Source: Idiomarina aquatica (lineage in GTDB: Bacteria > Pseudomonadota > Gammaproteobacteria > Enterobacterales > Alteromonadaceae). From it: DNA of 64,000 nt. The notes beneath the pieces are model-generated. The model worked only from the letters and a program-made list of their open reading frames with translations, searched no databases and was not told the DNA's origin. Position 1 is the first letter of the stretch, and each line of letters begins with the position of its first letter. Location of the stretch: assembly GCF_003987185.1 (NCBI RefSeq), contig NZ_PIPS01000001.1, positions 1,116,001-1,180,000 on the forward strand, given 5' to 3'. Of this stretch, positions 17,838 through 27,684 are shown piece after piece. Made by a program: the position numbers and the translations under genes.

Positions 17838-20660
17838 ATGGATACCATAGAAGTACGCGGAGCAAGAACACACAATCTTAAGAACTTTAATCTCTCGATA
17901 CCGCGCAATAAGCTGGTGGTTATCACCGGTTTATCGGGGTCGGGCAAGTCTTCGTTGGCTTTTGATACCCTCTATGCGGAAGGCCAGCGACGCTACGTCG
18001 AATCGCTGTCGGCTTACGCGCGGCAGTTTTTGTCATTGATGGAGAAACCCGATGTGGACTCTATCGAGGGCTTGTCGCCGGCGATATCGATTGAACAAAA
18101 GTCGACCTCGCACAACCCCCGTTCGACGGTTGGTACCATCACCGAAATATACGACTATTTGCGGTTATTGTACGCCCGTGTCGGCGAACCTCGCTGTCCA
18201 ACCCATGACGTGCCGTTAGCGGCGCAGACCGTTTCGCAAATGGTGGACAACGTACTGGCAGCGCCAGAGGGATCGAAGCTGATGATGCTGGCTCCCATTA
18301 TTCAGAACCGCAAGGGTGAGCACCTAAAAGTATTAGAGAATCTTGCCCTGCAAGGTTTCATTCGTGCCCGTATTGATGGCGAAATATGTGACTTGAGCGA
18401 TCCACCAACACTGGAGTTGCAGAAAAAACACACCATCGAAGTCGTGGTCGACCGGTTTAAAGTTCGTGAGGGGCTAGAACAGCGTCTTGCCGAGTCGTTC
18501 GAGACTGCGCTCGAGCTGAGCGGCGGCACGGCCCTGGTTGCACCGATGGAAGGCAATGACGATGAAATGGTGTTCTCGGCCAACTTCGCTTGCCCGCATT
18601 GCGGCTTCAGCATGCAAGAGCTAGAGCCTCGACTGTTCTCCTTTAATAACCCGGCCGGTGCCTGCGGTACCTGTGACGGCCTTGGCGTTGAACAATTTTT
18701 TGATCCAGCCAAAGTGGTCACTAACGCGGAGCTGTCATTAACCGGCGGCGCCATTCGGGGCTGGGATAAACGTAATTTCTACTACTATCAAATGCTGCAG
18801 TCTCTGGCTAAGCATTACGAATTTAAGTTGTCGACGCCGTTCAACGAGCTGGATGAAGACGTACGGCACAAAATTTTGTTCGGTAGCGGTCAGCAGCAGA
18901 TTAAGTTTACTTATGTGAACGATCGCGGCGATAAAGTCGTGCGTGAACACCCGTTTGAAGGGATCATCCCGAACATGCAACGCCGCTACCGCGAAACCGA
19001 GTCACAGGCGGTGCGGGAAGAGCTTTCCAAGTACATTGCGGTACAACCCTGTAAAAGCTGTAATGGCTCGCGGTTACGCACCGAGGCTCGTCATGTGTTT
19101 ATTAGTGACACCACGCTGCCGCAGGTCGCAGAGCGCTCGATTGGCGACGCCCTGAGCTTTTTCCAGACACTCGAACTAGAAGGCCAGCGCGCACAAATCG
19201 CGGAAAAAATTCTGAAAGAAATTAATGACCGACTGCGTTTTTTGGTGAACGTTGGTTTGAATTACCTGAGTCTGTCACGCAGTGCCGAAACGCTGTCGGG
19301 TGGTGAAGCACAGCGCATCCGCCTCGCCAGCCAAATTGGCGCGGGTCTGGTCGGCGTGATGTACGTGCTTGACGAACCCAGCATTGGCCTGCATCAGCGC
19401 GACAACGAACGCTTGCTCAACACGCTCACGCACTTACGGGATTTAGGTAACACGGTGATCGTGGTTGAGCACGACGAAGACGCCATTCGTCAGGCCGACC
19501 ACATCATTGATATTGGTCCGGGTGCCGGGGTTCACGGCGGGGAAATCATCGCTCAGGGCAAGGTCGATGACATAATTGGTAGCAGCGATTCACTCACCGG
19601 TGACTACCTCTCCGGCAAAAAAGTGATCGATGTGCCGGCACAACGGCACGTACCGGATGATCGCCGACTGGTGATCAAAGGCGCACGCGGTAACAACTTG
19701 AAGGGTGTCGACTTTGAATTGCCGTTGGGCGTGCTGACCTGTGTGACCGGGGTTTCCGGCTCGGGTAAGTCAACGCTGGTTAACGATACGCTGTTCCACC
19801 TTGCGCATCTTGAGTTAAACGGTGCAACAACAGGTGAACCGGCTGCATACGACGAGGTGGACGGCCTGCAGTATCTGGACAAAGTCGTCGACATCGATCA
19901 AAGCCCGATTGGTCGCACACCGCGGTCGAACCCGGCCACCTATACCGGTATTTTTACCCCTATCCGTGAATTGTTCGCGGGGGTACCTGAGTCCCGAGCT
20001 CGTGGCTATAAACCCGGACGCTTTAGCTTTAACGTCCGCGGGGGCCGCTGTGAGGCCTGCCAGGGTGACGGTGTTATAAAAGTTGAAATGCACTTTCTGC
20101 CGGACGTTTATGTCCCGTGTGACATCTGTAAAGGAAAGCGCTATAACCGCGAAACGCTCGATATTCAATACAAAGGTAAGAATATCAACGAAGTGCTGGA
20201 TATGACCATCGAAGAAGCCCGCGAGTTTTTCGAGCCCATCCCGGCCATTGCGCGCAAACTGCAAACGCTGATGGATGTTGGGCTATCCTATGTACGACTT
20301 GGTCAGTCTGCCACTACACTGTCGGGTGGTGAGGCACAACGGGTGAAACTGTCGCGCGAATTATCGAAGCGGGATACCGGCAAAACGCTGTATATTCTCG
20401 ATGAGCCAACCACCGGCCTGCACTTCCACGACATTAAACAGTTGCTTGCCGTGATTCATCGCTTACGTGACCATGGTAATACAGTGGTTGTTATTGAACA
20501 CAATCTGGACGTGATCAAAACGGCCGACTGGATCATTGATCTGGGACCAGAGGGCGGATCCGGCGGCGGCGAAATCATTGCGCAGGGTACACCCGAAGAG
20601 ATTTGTGAAGTGGAGCGTTCGCACACTGCGCGTTTTTTGAAACCCATGTTAAGCAACTAG
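17838..20660 (+). CDS. uvrA: Excinuclease ABC subunit A
   Basis: A 940-residue UvrA, the damage-recognition ATPase of nucleotide excision repair and the same length as E. coli UvrA. Two ABC modules are seen: Walker [13 protein letters not shown] (near 31) and [12 protein letters not shown] (near 640), with ABC signatures [12 protein letters not shown] (near 490) and [11 protein letters not shown] (near 832). Two zinc modules are present, CPHCGF...CGTCDG (near 253-280) and CEACQG...CDICKG (near 740-765). AGGA lies eight bases upstream of the ATG. It acts in the cytoplasm with UvrB and UvrC. Confidence 0.98.
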   Translation: MDTIEVRGARTHNLKNFNLSIPRNKLVVITGLSGSGKSSLAFDTLYAEGQRRYVESLSAYARQFLSLMEKPDVDSIEGLSPAISIEQKSTSHNPRSTVGTITEIYDYLRLLYARVGEPRCPTHDVPLAAQTVSQMVDNVLAAPEGSKLMMLAPIIQNRKGEHLKVLENLALQGFIRARIDGEICDLSDPPTLELQKKHTIEVVVDRFKVREGLEQRLAESFETALELSGGTALVAPMEGNDDEMVFSANFACPHCGFSMQELEPRLFSFNNPAGACGTCDGLGVEQFFDPAKVVTNAELSLTGGAIRGWDKRNFYYYQMLQSLAKHYEFKLSTPFNELDEDVRHKILFGSGQQQIKFTYVNDRGDKVVREHPFEGIIPNMQRRYRETESQAVREELSKYIAVQPCKSCNGSRLRTEARHVFISDTTLPQVAERSIGDALSFFQTLELEGQRAQIAEKILKEINDRLRFLVNVGLNYLSLSRSAETLSGGEAQRIRLASQIGAGLVGVMYVLDEPSIGLHQRDNERLLNTLTHLRDLGNTVIVVEHDEDAIRQADHIIDIGPGAGVHGGEIIAQGKVDDIIGSSDSLTGDYLSGKKVIDVPAQRHVPDDRRLVIKGARGNNLKGVDFELPLGVLTCVTGVSGSGKSTLVNDTLFHLAHLELNGATTGEPAAYDEVDGLQYLDKVVDIDQSPIGRTPRSNPATYTGIFTPIRELFAGVPESRARGYKPGRFSFNVRGGRCEACQGDGVIKVEMHFLPDVYVPCDICKGKRYNRETLDIQYKGKNINEVLDMTIEEAREFFEPIPAIARKLQTLMDVGLSYVRLGQSATTLSGGEAQRVKLSRELSKRDTGKTLYILDEPTTGLHFHDIKQLLAVIHRLRDHGNTVVVIEHNLDVIKTADWIIDLGPEGGSGGGEIIAQGTPEEICEVERSHTARFLKPMLSN

Positions 20661-20675
20661 CAAGGATGCCATAAG

Positions 20676-21083
20676 ATGTTAGAAGAACAGTTTAAAGTTC
20701 GTTTTTATGAAACCGACGCGCTGGGACACGTCAACAATACGGTGGTACCGATGTGGATCGAAACCGGCCGGTTGCCGATATTTGAGTTTTTCGGTGAAAT
20801 GTCACCGGAAACTCAAAGCCTGATCGTGGCTCGGCTGGAAGTCGACTACCTTAGGCCGATCTTCTTTGGCAGTAACGTAACGGTAAAGACCTATGTCAGC
20901 CGTTTGGGCGGTTCGTCCTTTGATATCAGCACAGAGATTTGGCAAAAAGACGAACTCTGTGCCAAAGGCAAGACCGTGTTAGTTTATTTTGATTTCAGCG
21001 AGCAGACCTCGATTGCTTTAACCGACGGTTTACGCTCACGATTAGCAACACTCACTCATCCGGAGCATCCTCTTGACGCGTGA
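20676..21083 (+). CDS. Hotdog-fold acyl-CoA thioesterase (4HBT family)
   Basis: A 135-residue single-domain hotdog thioesterase. The N-terminal VRFYETDALGHVNNTVV contains the 4HBT active-site Asp-x-x-x-His-Val-Asn pattern (about residues 10-26). Substrate is not predictable; short- to medium-chain acyl-CoA thioesters are usual for the group. It lies 15 nt after uvrA and overlaps glsB by 11 nt, so the pair is probably cotranscribed. A YbgC/FadM-like role is possible but not demonstrable. Confidence 0.85.
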   Translation: MLEEQFKVRFYETDALGHVNNTVVPMWIETGRLPIFEFFGEMSPETQSLIVARLEVDYLRPIFFGSNVTVKTYVSRLGGSSFDISTEIWQKDELCAKGKTVLVYFDFSEQTSIALTDGLRSRLATLTHPEHPLDA

Positions 21084-22029
21084 TTTAGTTAGTGGTGGCC
21101 AACACATCCATGCACCTGACGACCTTAACCGGTTGTTGCAGGAGATATACGATGAGGCCATGACCATCACCTCTGGCAAAGTAGCGGATTATATCCCTGC
21201 TTTGGCCGAGGTAAACCCTGACTATTGTGCGCTAACCCTCGCGACGTTGGATGGCGAAGTCTTTAATGTTGGCGATACTCAGCAGCCTTTTTCGATCCAG
21301 TCGGTGTCAAAAATCTTTGGTTTAATGCTAGCCATGGAACGACTCGGCGATGAACTGTGGCAGCGGGTAAAAATGGAACCTTCCGGCCAGGCCTTTAATT
21401 CCATCGTTCAGTTAGAGTGGGAGAAAGGCATCCCGCGTAATCCAATGATTAACGCAGGCGCCATTCTTGTCAGTGACGTTCTGGTGAGTCGTTATTCGGC
21501 CAGTAAAAATGCGGTTTTAAGCCTGGTACGCACGCTCTGCGGCAATGAATCGGTGCATGCAGACCATGAAGTACACCTATCGGAAAAAGCCCATGGGCAC
21601 CGCAACGCAGCATTAGCTCACTTGATGAAGAGCTTCGGCAATATCGAATCCGATGTTGATGAATTGCTGGATCATTATTTCTGGCAGTGTGCCTTAACGA
21701 TGACTTGTGAAAACCTGGCTCGCTCCTTTACGTTCTTGGCTAATGACGGCGTATGCCCCTTTTCTAAGAACAGCATTATGTCAAAGCGCGATTCCCAGCG
21801 CATTAACGCGCTGCTCTCAACCAGCGGCATGTATGACCAAAGCGGTGAGTTTGCGTTTACCGTAGGAGTCCCGGCGAAAAGTGGTGTCGGTGGCGGTATT
21901 GTTGCCGTGGTACCTGATTTTGGTGTCATTGCCGCCTGGAGCCCGCGACTGAACGAATACGGAAATAGTGCCCGCGGTATGTTTATGGTTCGTGAACTGG
22001 CCAACCGCCTGGGCCTGAGTGTGTATTAA
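21073..22029 (+). CDS. glsB: Glutaminase
   Basis: A 318-residue serine-dependent glutaminase (glutamine to glutamate plus ammonia) of the beta-lactamase-like family. The SxxK nucleophile motif is in FSIQSVSKIF near residue 75. NPMINAGAI (near 130) and KSGVGGGI (near 275) are other conserved active-site segments. The start is a TTG at 21073 overlapping the thioesterase gene, with GGAG seven bases upstream. Its end overlaps the convergent solute-binding protein gene by 4 nt. Confidence 0.95.
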   Translation: MTRDLVSGGQHIHAPDDLNRLLQEIYDEAMTITSGKVADYIPALAEVNPDYCALTLATLDGEVFNVGDTQQPFSIQSVSKIFGLMLAMERLGDELWQRVKMEPSGQAFNSIVQLEWEKGIPRNPMINAGAILVSDVLVSRYSASKNAVLSLVRTLCGNESVHADHEVHLSEKAHGHRNAALAHLMKSFGNIESDVDELLDHYFWQCALTMTCENLARSFTFLANDGVCPFSKNSIMSKRDSQRINALLSTSGMYDQSGEFAFTVGVPAKSGVGGGIVAVVPDFGVIAAWSPRLNEYGNSARGMFMVRELANRLGLSVY

Positions 22030-22805
22030 CGGCGGTACAGTTGAAACCGCTGCAGGTTAAAGCGCGCAAACAGGTGATTAAACTTCTCATCACGTGACAA
22101 CAACCGAACCAGTCGCTGTACTTCTTCAACGGATATGCCTTTGCCCGTCGCTACAACCACCCCGAGTTCGTACTCACTCTCGACACGATCTGAAATCAGT
22201 AATTGCTCGAGATAGTTAACCGAAGAATTTTTCAGAGCACTCAACAGTTCGTCATTAAGTACGGCAGCATCAATACGGCCGCCAAGCAGCATTCGTAAGT
22301 TGGTGATGCGGGAGTCGGACAGATAAATGGAATAACGTTTGGCAACCTCTTCGGAGTTCATCACGGTACCGCCAAAGAGATAATGATAGCCGCGCACACC
22401 GCCAAGCTTGAGCCCTTCGAGATTTTCAAAGAACGACTGATCCCTGCCAGCAACCTTCTTGGCCACTAAACGCTCAGAACCCCTTAGTAACGGAAATGTT
22501 GTGGCAACGTCCACTTGAGCGTTCTGCCAGCCCCAAAGTAATGACTCGAAAAAAATAACATCGCAACAGCCCTCGGCGGAAAGCGCCTGGTAACGGCCAT
22601 TGGGAGGAATCGCCTGAATGATGAACTCGTACTCATTTTGATTATCGTTAAGCAGATTAACCAGTTCCGTGGTGACATCGGTTTCGAGCGTACCAGAAAA
22701 AAACGGCGGAAAATCATAGGCCGCCACATACACCGGTTCGCGAGACAAGGCGTTTCCGGTAAACAGTGAACAAACGATTAATAACGACAGGATATATCGA
22801 TTCAC
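22026..22805 (-). CDS. Orphan periplasmic solute-binding protein (SBP_bac_3-like)
   Basis: A 259-residue exported protein. A signal peptide (about residues 1-21, NRYILSLLIVCSLFTGNALS) is followed by VYVAAYDFPPFF and a C-terminal lobe typical of family 3 amino-acid-binding proteins. No ABC transporter subunits adjoin it, so it may be a sensor or scavenger protein rather than a transport component. I place the start at the GTG at 22805. The frame stays open upstream into the hairpin array to 23096, but that part is the repeat flanking tuf and should not be coding. A promoter-like TTGCGC-16-TATTAT lies about 30 nt upstream, within the repeat edge. It is convergent with glsB. Confidence 0.75.
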   Translation of the reverse strand: MNRYILSLLIVCSLFTGNALSREPVYVAAYDFPPFFSGTLETDVTTELVNLLNDNQNEYEFIIQAIPPNGRYQALSAEGCCDVIFFESLLWGWQNAQVDVATTFPLLRGSERLVAKKVAGRDQSFFENLEGLKLGGVRGYHYLFGGTVMNSEEVAKRYSIYLSDSRITNLRMLLGGRIDAAVLNDELLSALKNSSVNYLEQLLISDRVESEYELGVVVATGKGISVEEVQRLVRLLSRDEKFNHLFARFNLQRFQLYRR

Positions 22806-22835
22806 GGCGTAACGTTGATTAACAAGGACGCAACC

Positions 22836-22863
22836 ATAATACCTAACACAACGCGAAGCGCAA
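22836..22863 (-). promoter_or_regulatory. Promoter-like element before the solute-binding protein
   Basis: The minus strand has TTGCGC, 16 nt, TATTAT, ending 31 nt before the GTG. It is the counterpart of the tRNA-Trp promoter found at the same place in the second copy of the tuf repeat. Confidence 0.5.
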
Positions 22864-23093
22864 GCGCCTTGGCACTCACTTCGTTCGCGCTTGGCCCTCG
22901 CTCCGCTCGGTTGCCGGGCACCGGCTTCGCCGGTTTGCTTGGCGCGGCCAACGGCCGCTTGCTTGACGCCTCGTGCTTCGCACTCGCTTGCTGTTAAAAA
23001 AAGCAAGTGCGCGCAGCGCACGCGCGGACAAGCCGCGTCAGCGGTGCCTGGCAAGCCGAAGGCGCCTGGCAAGTGAGCAACGCGAACGCCAGA
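22851..23093. repeat. Intergenic mini-palindrome array downstream of tufA
   Basis: A GC-rich non-coding stretch built of short perfect palindromes, mostly with 3-nt loops: GCCGG-GCA-CCGGC and CCGGC-TTC-GCCGG (22913-22933), GCGGCC-AAC-GGCCGC (22944-22958), GTGC-TTC-GCAC (22973-22983) and GTGCGC-GCA-GCGCAC (23007-23021). It fills most of the 358-nt gap between the solute-binding protein and tufA. No gene is supported here. Confidence 0.75.
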
Positions 23094-23096
23094 CAT

Positions 23097-23125
23097 AAAA
23101 AAACCCGGCCGAAGCCGGGTTTTTT
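23097..23125 (-). terminator. tufA terminator
   Basis: CCCGGC-CGAA-GCCGGG flanked by seven A and six T residues, so it can work on both strands. On the minus strand it ends the str operon 38 nt after the tufA stop. Between stop and terminator are two overlapping hairpins, CTTGCGCC-TCT-GGCGCAAG (23138-23156) and GCAAGC-GGTA-GCTTGC (23127-23142), which cannot form together. Confidence 0.92.
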
Positions 23126-23163
23126 AGCAAGCGGTAGCTTGCGCCTCTGGCGCAAGATACTGC

Positions 23164-24348
23164 TTAGTCGATGATCTTAGATACAACACCTGCACCTACA
23201 GTACGACCACCTTCACGGATGGCGAAACGCAGACCTTCGTCCATCGCGATTGGAGCAATCAGCTCTACCACGAATTTCAGGTTGTCGCCTGGCATTACCA
23301 TTTCTACGCCTTCTGGCAACTCTACCGCACCGGTTACGTCCGTTGTACGGAAGTAGAACTGTGGACGATAGCCTTTGAAGAATGGCGTGTGACGGCCACC
23401 TTCGTCTTTGCTCAGTACGTAGACTTCTGCTTCGAACTTAGTGTGCGGAGTGATAGTACCTGGCTTCGCCAATACCTGACCACGCTCTACTTCGTCACGC
23501 TTCGTACCACGCAGCAACGCACCGATGTTCTCACCTGCACGACCTTCGTCAAGCAGCTTACGGAACATCTCAACACCCGTTACGGTTGTCTTGGTGGTTT
23601 CTTTCATACCTACGATTTCACACTCGTCGCCAGTGCGGATGATCCCGCGCTCGACACGACCGGTGACTACCGTACCACGACCTGAGATCGAGAATACGTC
23701 TTCGATTGGCATGATGAATGGCTTATCGATGTCACGCTCTGGCTCTGGGATGTAGCTGTCCAGGGCGTCTGCTAGTTCGATGATCTTCTTCGACCACTCT
23801 TCGTCACCTTCCAGTGCTTTCAGGGCTGAACCCTGGATTACCGGCAGGTCGTCGCCCGGGAATTCGTATTCTGATAACAGTTCACGAACTTCCATTTCTA
23901 CCAGCTCTAACAGCTCTTCATCGTCAACCATGTCACATTTGTTCATGAATACTACGATGTAAGGTACGCCTACCTGACGTGACAGCAGGATGTGCTCACG
24001 AGTCTGTGGCATTGGGCCGTCTGTTGCTGCTACTACCAGGATTGCGCCGTCCATCTGCGCCGCACCGGTGATCATGTTTTTAACATAGTCAGCGTGTCCT
24101 GGGCAGTCTACGTGAGCGTAGTGACGTGCTGGCGTGTCATACTCAACGTGTGATGTTGAGATGGTGATACCACGCTCTTTCTCTTCTGGCGCGTTATCGA
24201 TGGCTGCGAAGTCTTTCGCCGCACCACCGTATACTTTTGCCAAAACAGTTGTAATAGCAGCAGTCAGGGTAGTTTTACCGTGGTCAACGTGACCAATGGT
24301 GCCGACGTTTACGTGCGGCTTCGAACGTTCAAATTTTTCTTTAGACAT
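23164..24348 (-). CDS. tufA: Elongation factor Tu (copy A)
   Basis: A 394-residue EF-Tu that delivers aminoacyl-tRNA to the ribosome. G-domain motifs are [10 protein letters not shown] (residues 19-28), DCPGHADY (81-88), NKCD (136-139) and SALKAL (about 174). Domains 2 and 3 are complete. It is the last gene of rpsL-rpsG-fusA-tufA, as in E. coli. The protein is identical to that from the copy at 40098-41282. A hairpin with a short T tract in the 60-nt fusA-tufA gap may reduce read-through. Confidence 0.98.
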   Translation of the reverse strand: MSKEKFERSKPHVNVGTIGHVDHGKTTLTAAITTVLAKVYGGAAKDFAAIDNAPEEKERGITISTSHVEYDTPARHYAHVDCPGHADYVKNMITGAAQMDGAILVVAATDGPMPQTREHILLSRQVGVPYIVVFMNKCDMVDDEELLELVEMEVRELLSEYEFPGDDLPVIQGSALKALEGDEEWSKKIIELADALDSYIPEPERDIDKPFIMPIEDVFSISGRGTVVTGRVERGIIRTGDECEIVGMKETTKTTVTGVEMFRKLLDEGRAGENIGALLRGTKRDEVERGQVLAKPGTITPHTKFEAEVYVLSKDEGGRHTPFFKGYRPQFYFRTTDVTGAVELPEGVEMVMPGDNLKFVVELIAPIAMDEGLRFAIREGGRTVGAGVVSKIID

Positions 24349-24370
24349 GATAGTTCCTCAAACTTAAGTT

Positions 24371-24398
24371 AAAAGTCCGGTCTCGTAAAAAACCGGAC
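24371..24398 (-). terminator. Possible attenuator between fusA and tufA
   Basis: The minus strand shows the stem GTCCGGT / ACCGGAC with a 10-nt loop, followed by TTTTAAC. It lies after the fusA stop and about 20 nt before tufA. The short stem and T tract suggest partial termination or transcript processing. Confidence 0.45.
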
Positions 24399-24408
24399 CA
24401 GACCTTAC

Positions 24409-26532
24409 TTATTTAGCGTTACGCTCAGCCATCACTTTTTCAGCGATGTTGTTTGGTGCTTCACCGTACTTCAAGAATTCCATTGAGTAAGATGCGCGAC
24501 CTTGAGTTTGTGAACGCAAGTCAGTTGCGTAACCAAACATCTCAGAAAGAGGCACAACCGCGTTAACAGCTTTCAAGCCGCCTGGCGCTTCTTCCATGCC
24601 TTCGATCAGACCGCGGCGACGGTTTAAGTCACCAACAACATCACCCATAGATTCTTCAGGAGTGATAACTTCAACTTTCATCAGTGGTTCAAGCAATACT
24701 GGGTCAGCTTGTAATGCACCTTTTTTGAAGGCCATGCTACCAGCGATCTTAAACGCCATTTCTGATGAGTCGACGTCGTGGTAAGAGCCATCATACAGAG
24801 TCGCTTTAACACCCAATACTGGGTAGCCAGCCAATACACCCTGTTCCATCTGCTCTTGAACACCTTTATCAACAGCTGGGATGTACTCTTTTGGTACCAC
24901 ACCACCAACGATTTCGTTAACGAATTCGTAAGTGACATCATCACCGTTTTCGTCTTCTTCGATCTTCATCGGTTCAAGTTTCAGCCAAACGTGACCGAAC
25001 TGACCACGACCACCTGATTGACGAACGAACTTGCCTTCAACTTCAACCGCTTTACGAATTGCTTCACGGTATGCAACCTGAGGCTGACCAACGTTACATT
25101 CAACTTTGAACTCACGCTTCATACGGTCAACGATGATGTCCAAGTGTAACTCGCCCATACCAGAGATGATGGTTTGGCCTGATTCTTCGTCAGTCTTAAC
25201 ACGGAATGACGGATCTTCAGCAGCCAATTTACCCAGGGCAATACCCATTTTCTCTTGGTCGGCTTTGGTTTTCGGTTCTACCGCAACAGAGATAACCGGC
25301 TCTGGGAATTCCATACGCTCCAGGATAATTGGATTGTTTGGATCACAAAGCGTGTCACCCGTTGTTACGTCTTTAAGACCGATCAGTGCAGCGATGTCAC
25401 CAGCGCGCACTTCTTTGATTTCTTCACGGCTGTTTGAGTGCATTTGCACCATACGGCCAACACGTTCTTTCTTGCTCTTAACCGCGTTGATAACGCCGTC
25501 ACCCTGATTAAGCACACCAGAGTAAACACGAACGAACGTCAAGGTACCTACGAATGGGTCAGTCGCAATTTTGAACGCCAACGCCGAGAACGGCTCTTCG
25601 TCGCTCGACTTACGAATGCCTTCGCTTTCGTCAGGCAAAATACCGCGGATCGCTTTAACTTCTGTAGGCGACGGCAAGTATTCGATAACAGCGTCAAGTA
25701 CTGCTTGAACACCCTTGTTTTTGAACGCAGAACCAGCAGCTACCAAGCAGATTTCGTTCGCCAAAGTACGCGCACGCAGACCTTGCTTGATTTCAGCTTC
25801 AGTTAACTCGCCGTCTTCAAGGTATTTGTTCATCAGTTCTTCGTTGGCTTCGGCAGCAGCTTCAACCAACTCTGCGTGATATTCTTCACACAGATCAACC
25901 ATATCTTCTGGGATGTCTTCATAAGTGAATGACGTACCCATGTCTTCTTCGTTCCAGTTGATGAACTTCATCTTGATCAAGTCAACAACGCCGCGGAAGT
26001 TATCTTCAGCGCCTACTGGAAGCTGCATTGGTACCGCTTGGGCTGCCAAACGCGTTTTCATTTGGTTTACAACAGACAAGAAGTCCGCACCAGCGCGGTC
26101 CATCTTGTTAACGAAAACCATACGTGGAACTTCATATTTGTTCGCCTGGCGCCAAACAGTTTCTGTTTGAGGCTGAACACCTGAAGATGCACACAGAACG
26201 ACGACAGCGCCGTCAAGAACACGCAGAGAACGTTCTACTTCGATGGTGAAGTCAACGTGCCCAGGAGTATCAATGATGTTGATACGGTGCTCAGGGAACT
26301 GCTTGTCCATACCTTGCCAGAAACAGGTTGTTGCTGCCGAGGTAATGGTGATACCACGTTCTTGTTCTTGCTCCATCCAGTCCATGGTAGCTGCACCATC
26401 GTGCACCTCACCAATCTTGTGAGACAGACCTGTGTAGAACAACACACGCTCAGTAGTGGTTGTCTTACCGGCGTCTACGTGAGCACAGATACCGATATTA
26501 CGATAGCGCTCAATGGAAGTTTTACGAGCCAC
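24409..26532 (-). CDS. fusA: Elongation factor G
   Basis: A 707-residue EF-G, the GTPase that drives ribosomal translocation. It begins [30 protein letters not shown], with the P-loop at about residues 17-25. The G2 region contains [13 protein letters not shown]3 DTPGHVDF (near 89) and G4 NKMD (near 142). All five domains fit in the length (E. coli 704). It is 30 nt downstream of rpsG in the str operon. Confidence 0.98.
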   Translation of the reverse strand: MARKTSIERYRNIGICAHVDAGKTTTTERVLFYTGLSHKIGEVHDGAATMDWMEQEQERGITITSAATTCFWQGMDKQFPEHRINIIDTPGHVDFTIEVERSLRVLDGAVVVLCASSGVQPQTETVWRQANKYEVPRMVFVNKMDRAGADFLSVVNQMKTRLAAQAVPMQLPVGAEDNFRGVVDLIKMKFINWNEEDMGTSFTYEDIPEDMVDLCEEYHAELVEAAAEANEELMNKYLEDGELTEAEIKQGLRARTLANEICLVAAGSAFKNKGVQAVLDAVIEYLPSPTEVKAIRGILPDESEGIRKSSDEEPFSALAFKIATDPFVGTLTFVRVYSGVLNQGDGVINAVKSKKERVGRMVQMHSNSREEIKEVRAGDIAALIGLKDVTTGDTLCDPNNPIILERMEFPEPVISVAVEPKTKADQEKMGIALGKLAAEDPSFRVKTDEESGQTIISGMGELHLDIIVDRMKREFKVECNVGQPQVAYREAIRKAVEVEGKFVRQSGGRGQFGHVWLKLEPMKIEEDENGDDVTYEFVNEIVGGVVPKEYIPAVDKGVQEQMEQGVLAGYPVLGVKATLYDGSYHDVDSSEMAFKIAGSMAFKKGALQADPVLLEPLMKVEVITPEESMGDVVGDLNRRRGLIEGMEEAPGGLKAVNAVVPLSEMFGYATDLRSQTQGRASYSMEFLKYGEAPNNIAEKVMAERNAK

Positions 26533-26562
26533 AATAAACTCCTTACTCGGTTAACTGTGAAT

Positions 26563-27033
26563 TTACCAGCGATAGTGAGCAAACGCTTTGTTTGCTTCAG
26601 CCATGCGGTGAACGTCTTCACGTTTCTTCACAGCTGACCCTTTGTTTTCTGATGCATCTAGCATTTCAGCTGCCAGACGCTGCGACATTGATTTTTCACC
26701 ACGGGTGCGCGCTGCATCAACTAACCAGCGCATAGCCAGTGCGTTACGACGTACCGGACGAACTTCAACTGGAACTTGGTAGGTTGAACCACCAACACGA
26801 CGAGATTTAACCTCGACGGTAGGACGCACGTTTTCTAGTGCGGCATCGAAAATTTCCAGATGATCTTTACCTGACTTCTCAGCCAGAATGTCCAGTGCAC
26901 CGTAGATAATCTTTTCAGCGACTGCTTTTTTGCCGTCAACCATGACGACATTGATAAACTTAGCCAACAACTCGGATCCGAACTTAGGATCTGGAAGGAT
27001 TTTACGTTGACCTATGACGCGTCTTCTTGGCAT
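26563..27033 (-). CDS. rpsG: 30S ribosomal protein S7
   Basis: A 156-residue S7, a primary binder of the 3' major domain of 16S rRNA. The N-terminus [18 protein letters not shown] and the [13 protein letters not shown] segment near 80-92 are characteristic. It follows rpsL after 71 nt. In E. coli the rpsL-rpsG spacer is the site where S7 represses the operon, but I did not verify that structure here. Confidence 0.98.
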   Translation of the reverse strand: MPRRRVIGQRKILPDPKFGSELLAKFINVVMVDGKKAVAEKIIYGALDILAEKSGKDHLEIFDAALENVRPTVEVKSRRVGGSTYQVPVEVRPVRRNALAMRWLVDAARTRGEKSMSQRLAAEMLDASENKGSAVKKREDVHRMAEANKAFAHYRW

Positions 27034-27104
27034 CTCAATATTCTCCGATTAATTCAGGGTATTACCCAAAACGTACAAAGTTTGGCCTTACTAACGGAGA
27101 ACCG

Positions 27105-27479
27105 TTAAGACTTAGGCCGCTTCGCGCCGTACTTAGAACGGCCTTGTTTACGATCGTTAACACCTGAACAGTCAAGTGCACCACGAACGGTGTGGTAGCG
27201 AACACCTGGCAAGTCTTTTACACGACCGCCACGGATCAGTACGACTGAGTGTTCTTGTAAGTTGTGGCCTTCACCACCGATGTATGAAGAAACTTCATAA
27301 CCGTTGGTCAGACGTACACGACAAACTTTGCGCATTGCAGAGTTTGGTTTCTTTGGGGTTGTGGTGTAAACACGGGTACAAACTCCGCGTTTTTGAGGGC
27401 ACGCTTCAAGAGCCGGAACGTTGCTTTTCACAACCGGCTTCTGACGGCCTTTACGCACCAGCTGATTAACTGTTGCCAT
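27105..27479 (-). CDS. rpsL: 30S ribosomal protein S12
   Basis: A 124-residue S12, part of the decoding centre and the same length as E. coli S12. The [13 protein letters not shown] and [13 protein letters not shown] loops carry the lysines whose substitution gives streptomycin resistance; both are wild type here. It is the first gene of the str operon, behind a strong promoter and a roughly 110-nt leader. Confidence 0.98.
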   Translation of the reverse strand: MATVNQLVRKGRQKPVVKSNVPALEACPQKRGVCTRVYTTTPKKPNSAMRKVCRVRLTNGYEVSSYIGGEGHNLQEHSVVLIRGGRVKDLPGVRYHTVRGALDCSGVNDRKQGRSKYGAKRPKS

Positions 27480-27587
27480 TCATTACTCCTAGTTTAGTTG
27501 ATGTCGCTTTTTAGCGCGCACGAGGGTGCGTGAAAAATCGCTAAATCCTGACCATTAACGATCAGATCCCGAAAATCGGGAGCGGGA

Positions 27588-27616
27588 ATTTTAATGGTCA
27601 TATTTTCACCTGTCAA
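27588..27616 (-). promoter_or_regulatory. str operon promoter (rpsL-rpsG-fusA-tufA)
   Basis: The minus strand carries TTGACA, a 17-nt spacer and TAAAAT: a full-consensus -35 and a good -10. The -35 begins about 12 nt beyond the rpoC terminator stem. A small TCCCGA-AAA-TCGGGA hairpin lies in the leader. The tuf genes also have other upstream regions. Confidence 0.85.
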
Positions 27617-27620
27617 GGCT

Positions 27621-27659
27621 ATATAAAAGAAGCCGGTACTGATATCAGTACCGGCTTCT
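27621..27659 (-). terminator. rpoBC operon terminator (perfect 32-bp palindrome)
   Basis: A perfect inverted repeat runs from 27628 to 27659 (AGAAGCCGGTACTGAT and its complement, no loop bases left over), followed on the minus strand by TTTATAT. It lies 25 nt after the rpoC stop and immediately before the str promoter. Confidence 0.88.
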
Positions 27660-27684
27660 GTACGCTGTCTAAACAGAACGTGCT

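Larger units (their letters stand above)
22836..24348 (-). repeat. tuf cassette repeat, copy 1
   Basis: This block matches 39795-41282 in direct orientation. It covers all of tufA, the 3' hairpins and terminator, the GC-rich hairpin array and a promoter-like edge. In the coding part I see four silent differences. In the flank I see two in-copy additions of 18 and 9 nt and several substitutions concentrated far from tuf. Identity stops abruptly just 5' of the start codon. Confidence 0.9.

Noticed and set aside
22806-23096. Open frame upstream of the solute-binding protein (MSGVRVAHLPG...), also open as a shorter frame at 39864-40064
   Set aside because: Both are translations of the duplicated hairpin array. 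The frame begins directly after the tuf terminator T tract with no Shine-Dalgarno sequence, and copy 2 stops early by point changes. The two indels between copies are multiples of three, but that alone does not support coding.
23389-23962. Plus-strand open frames inside tufA and tufB that are identical in both copies
   Set aside because: They are shadow frames preserved only because the tuf genes are identical.
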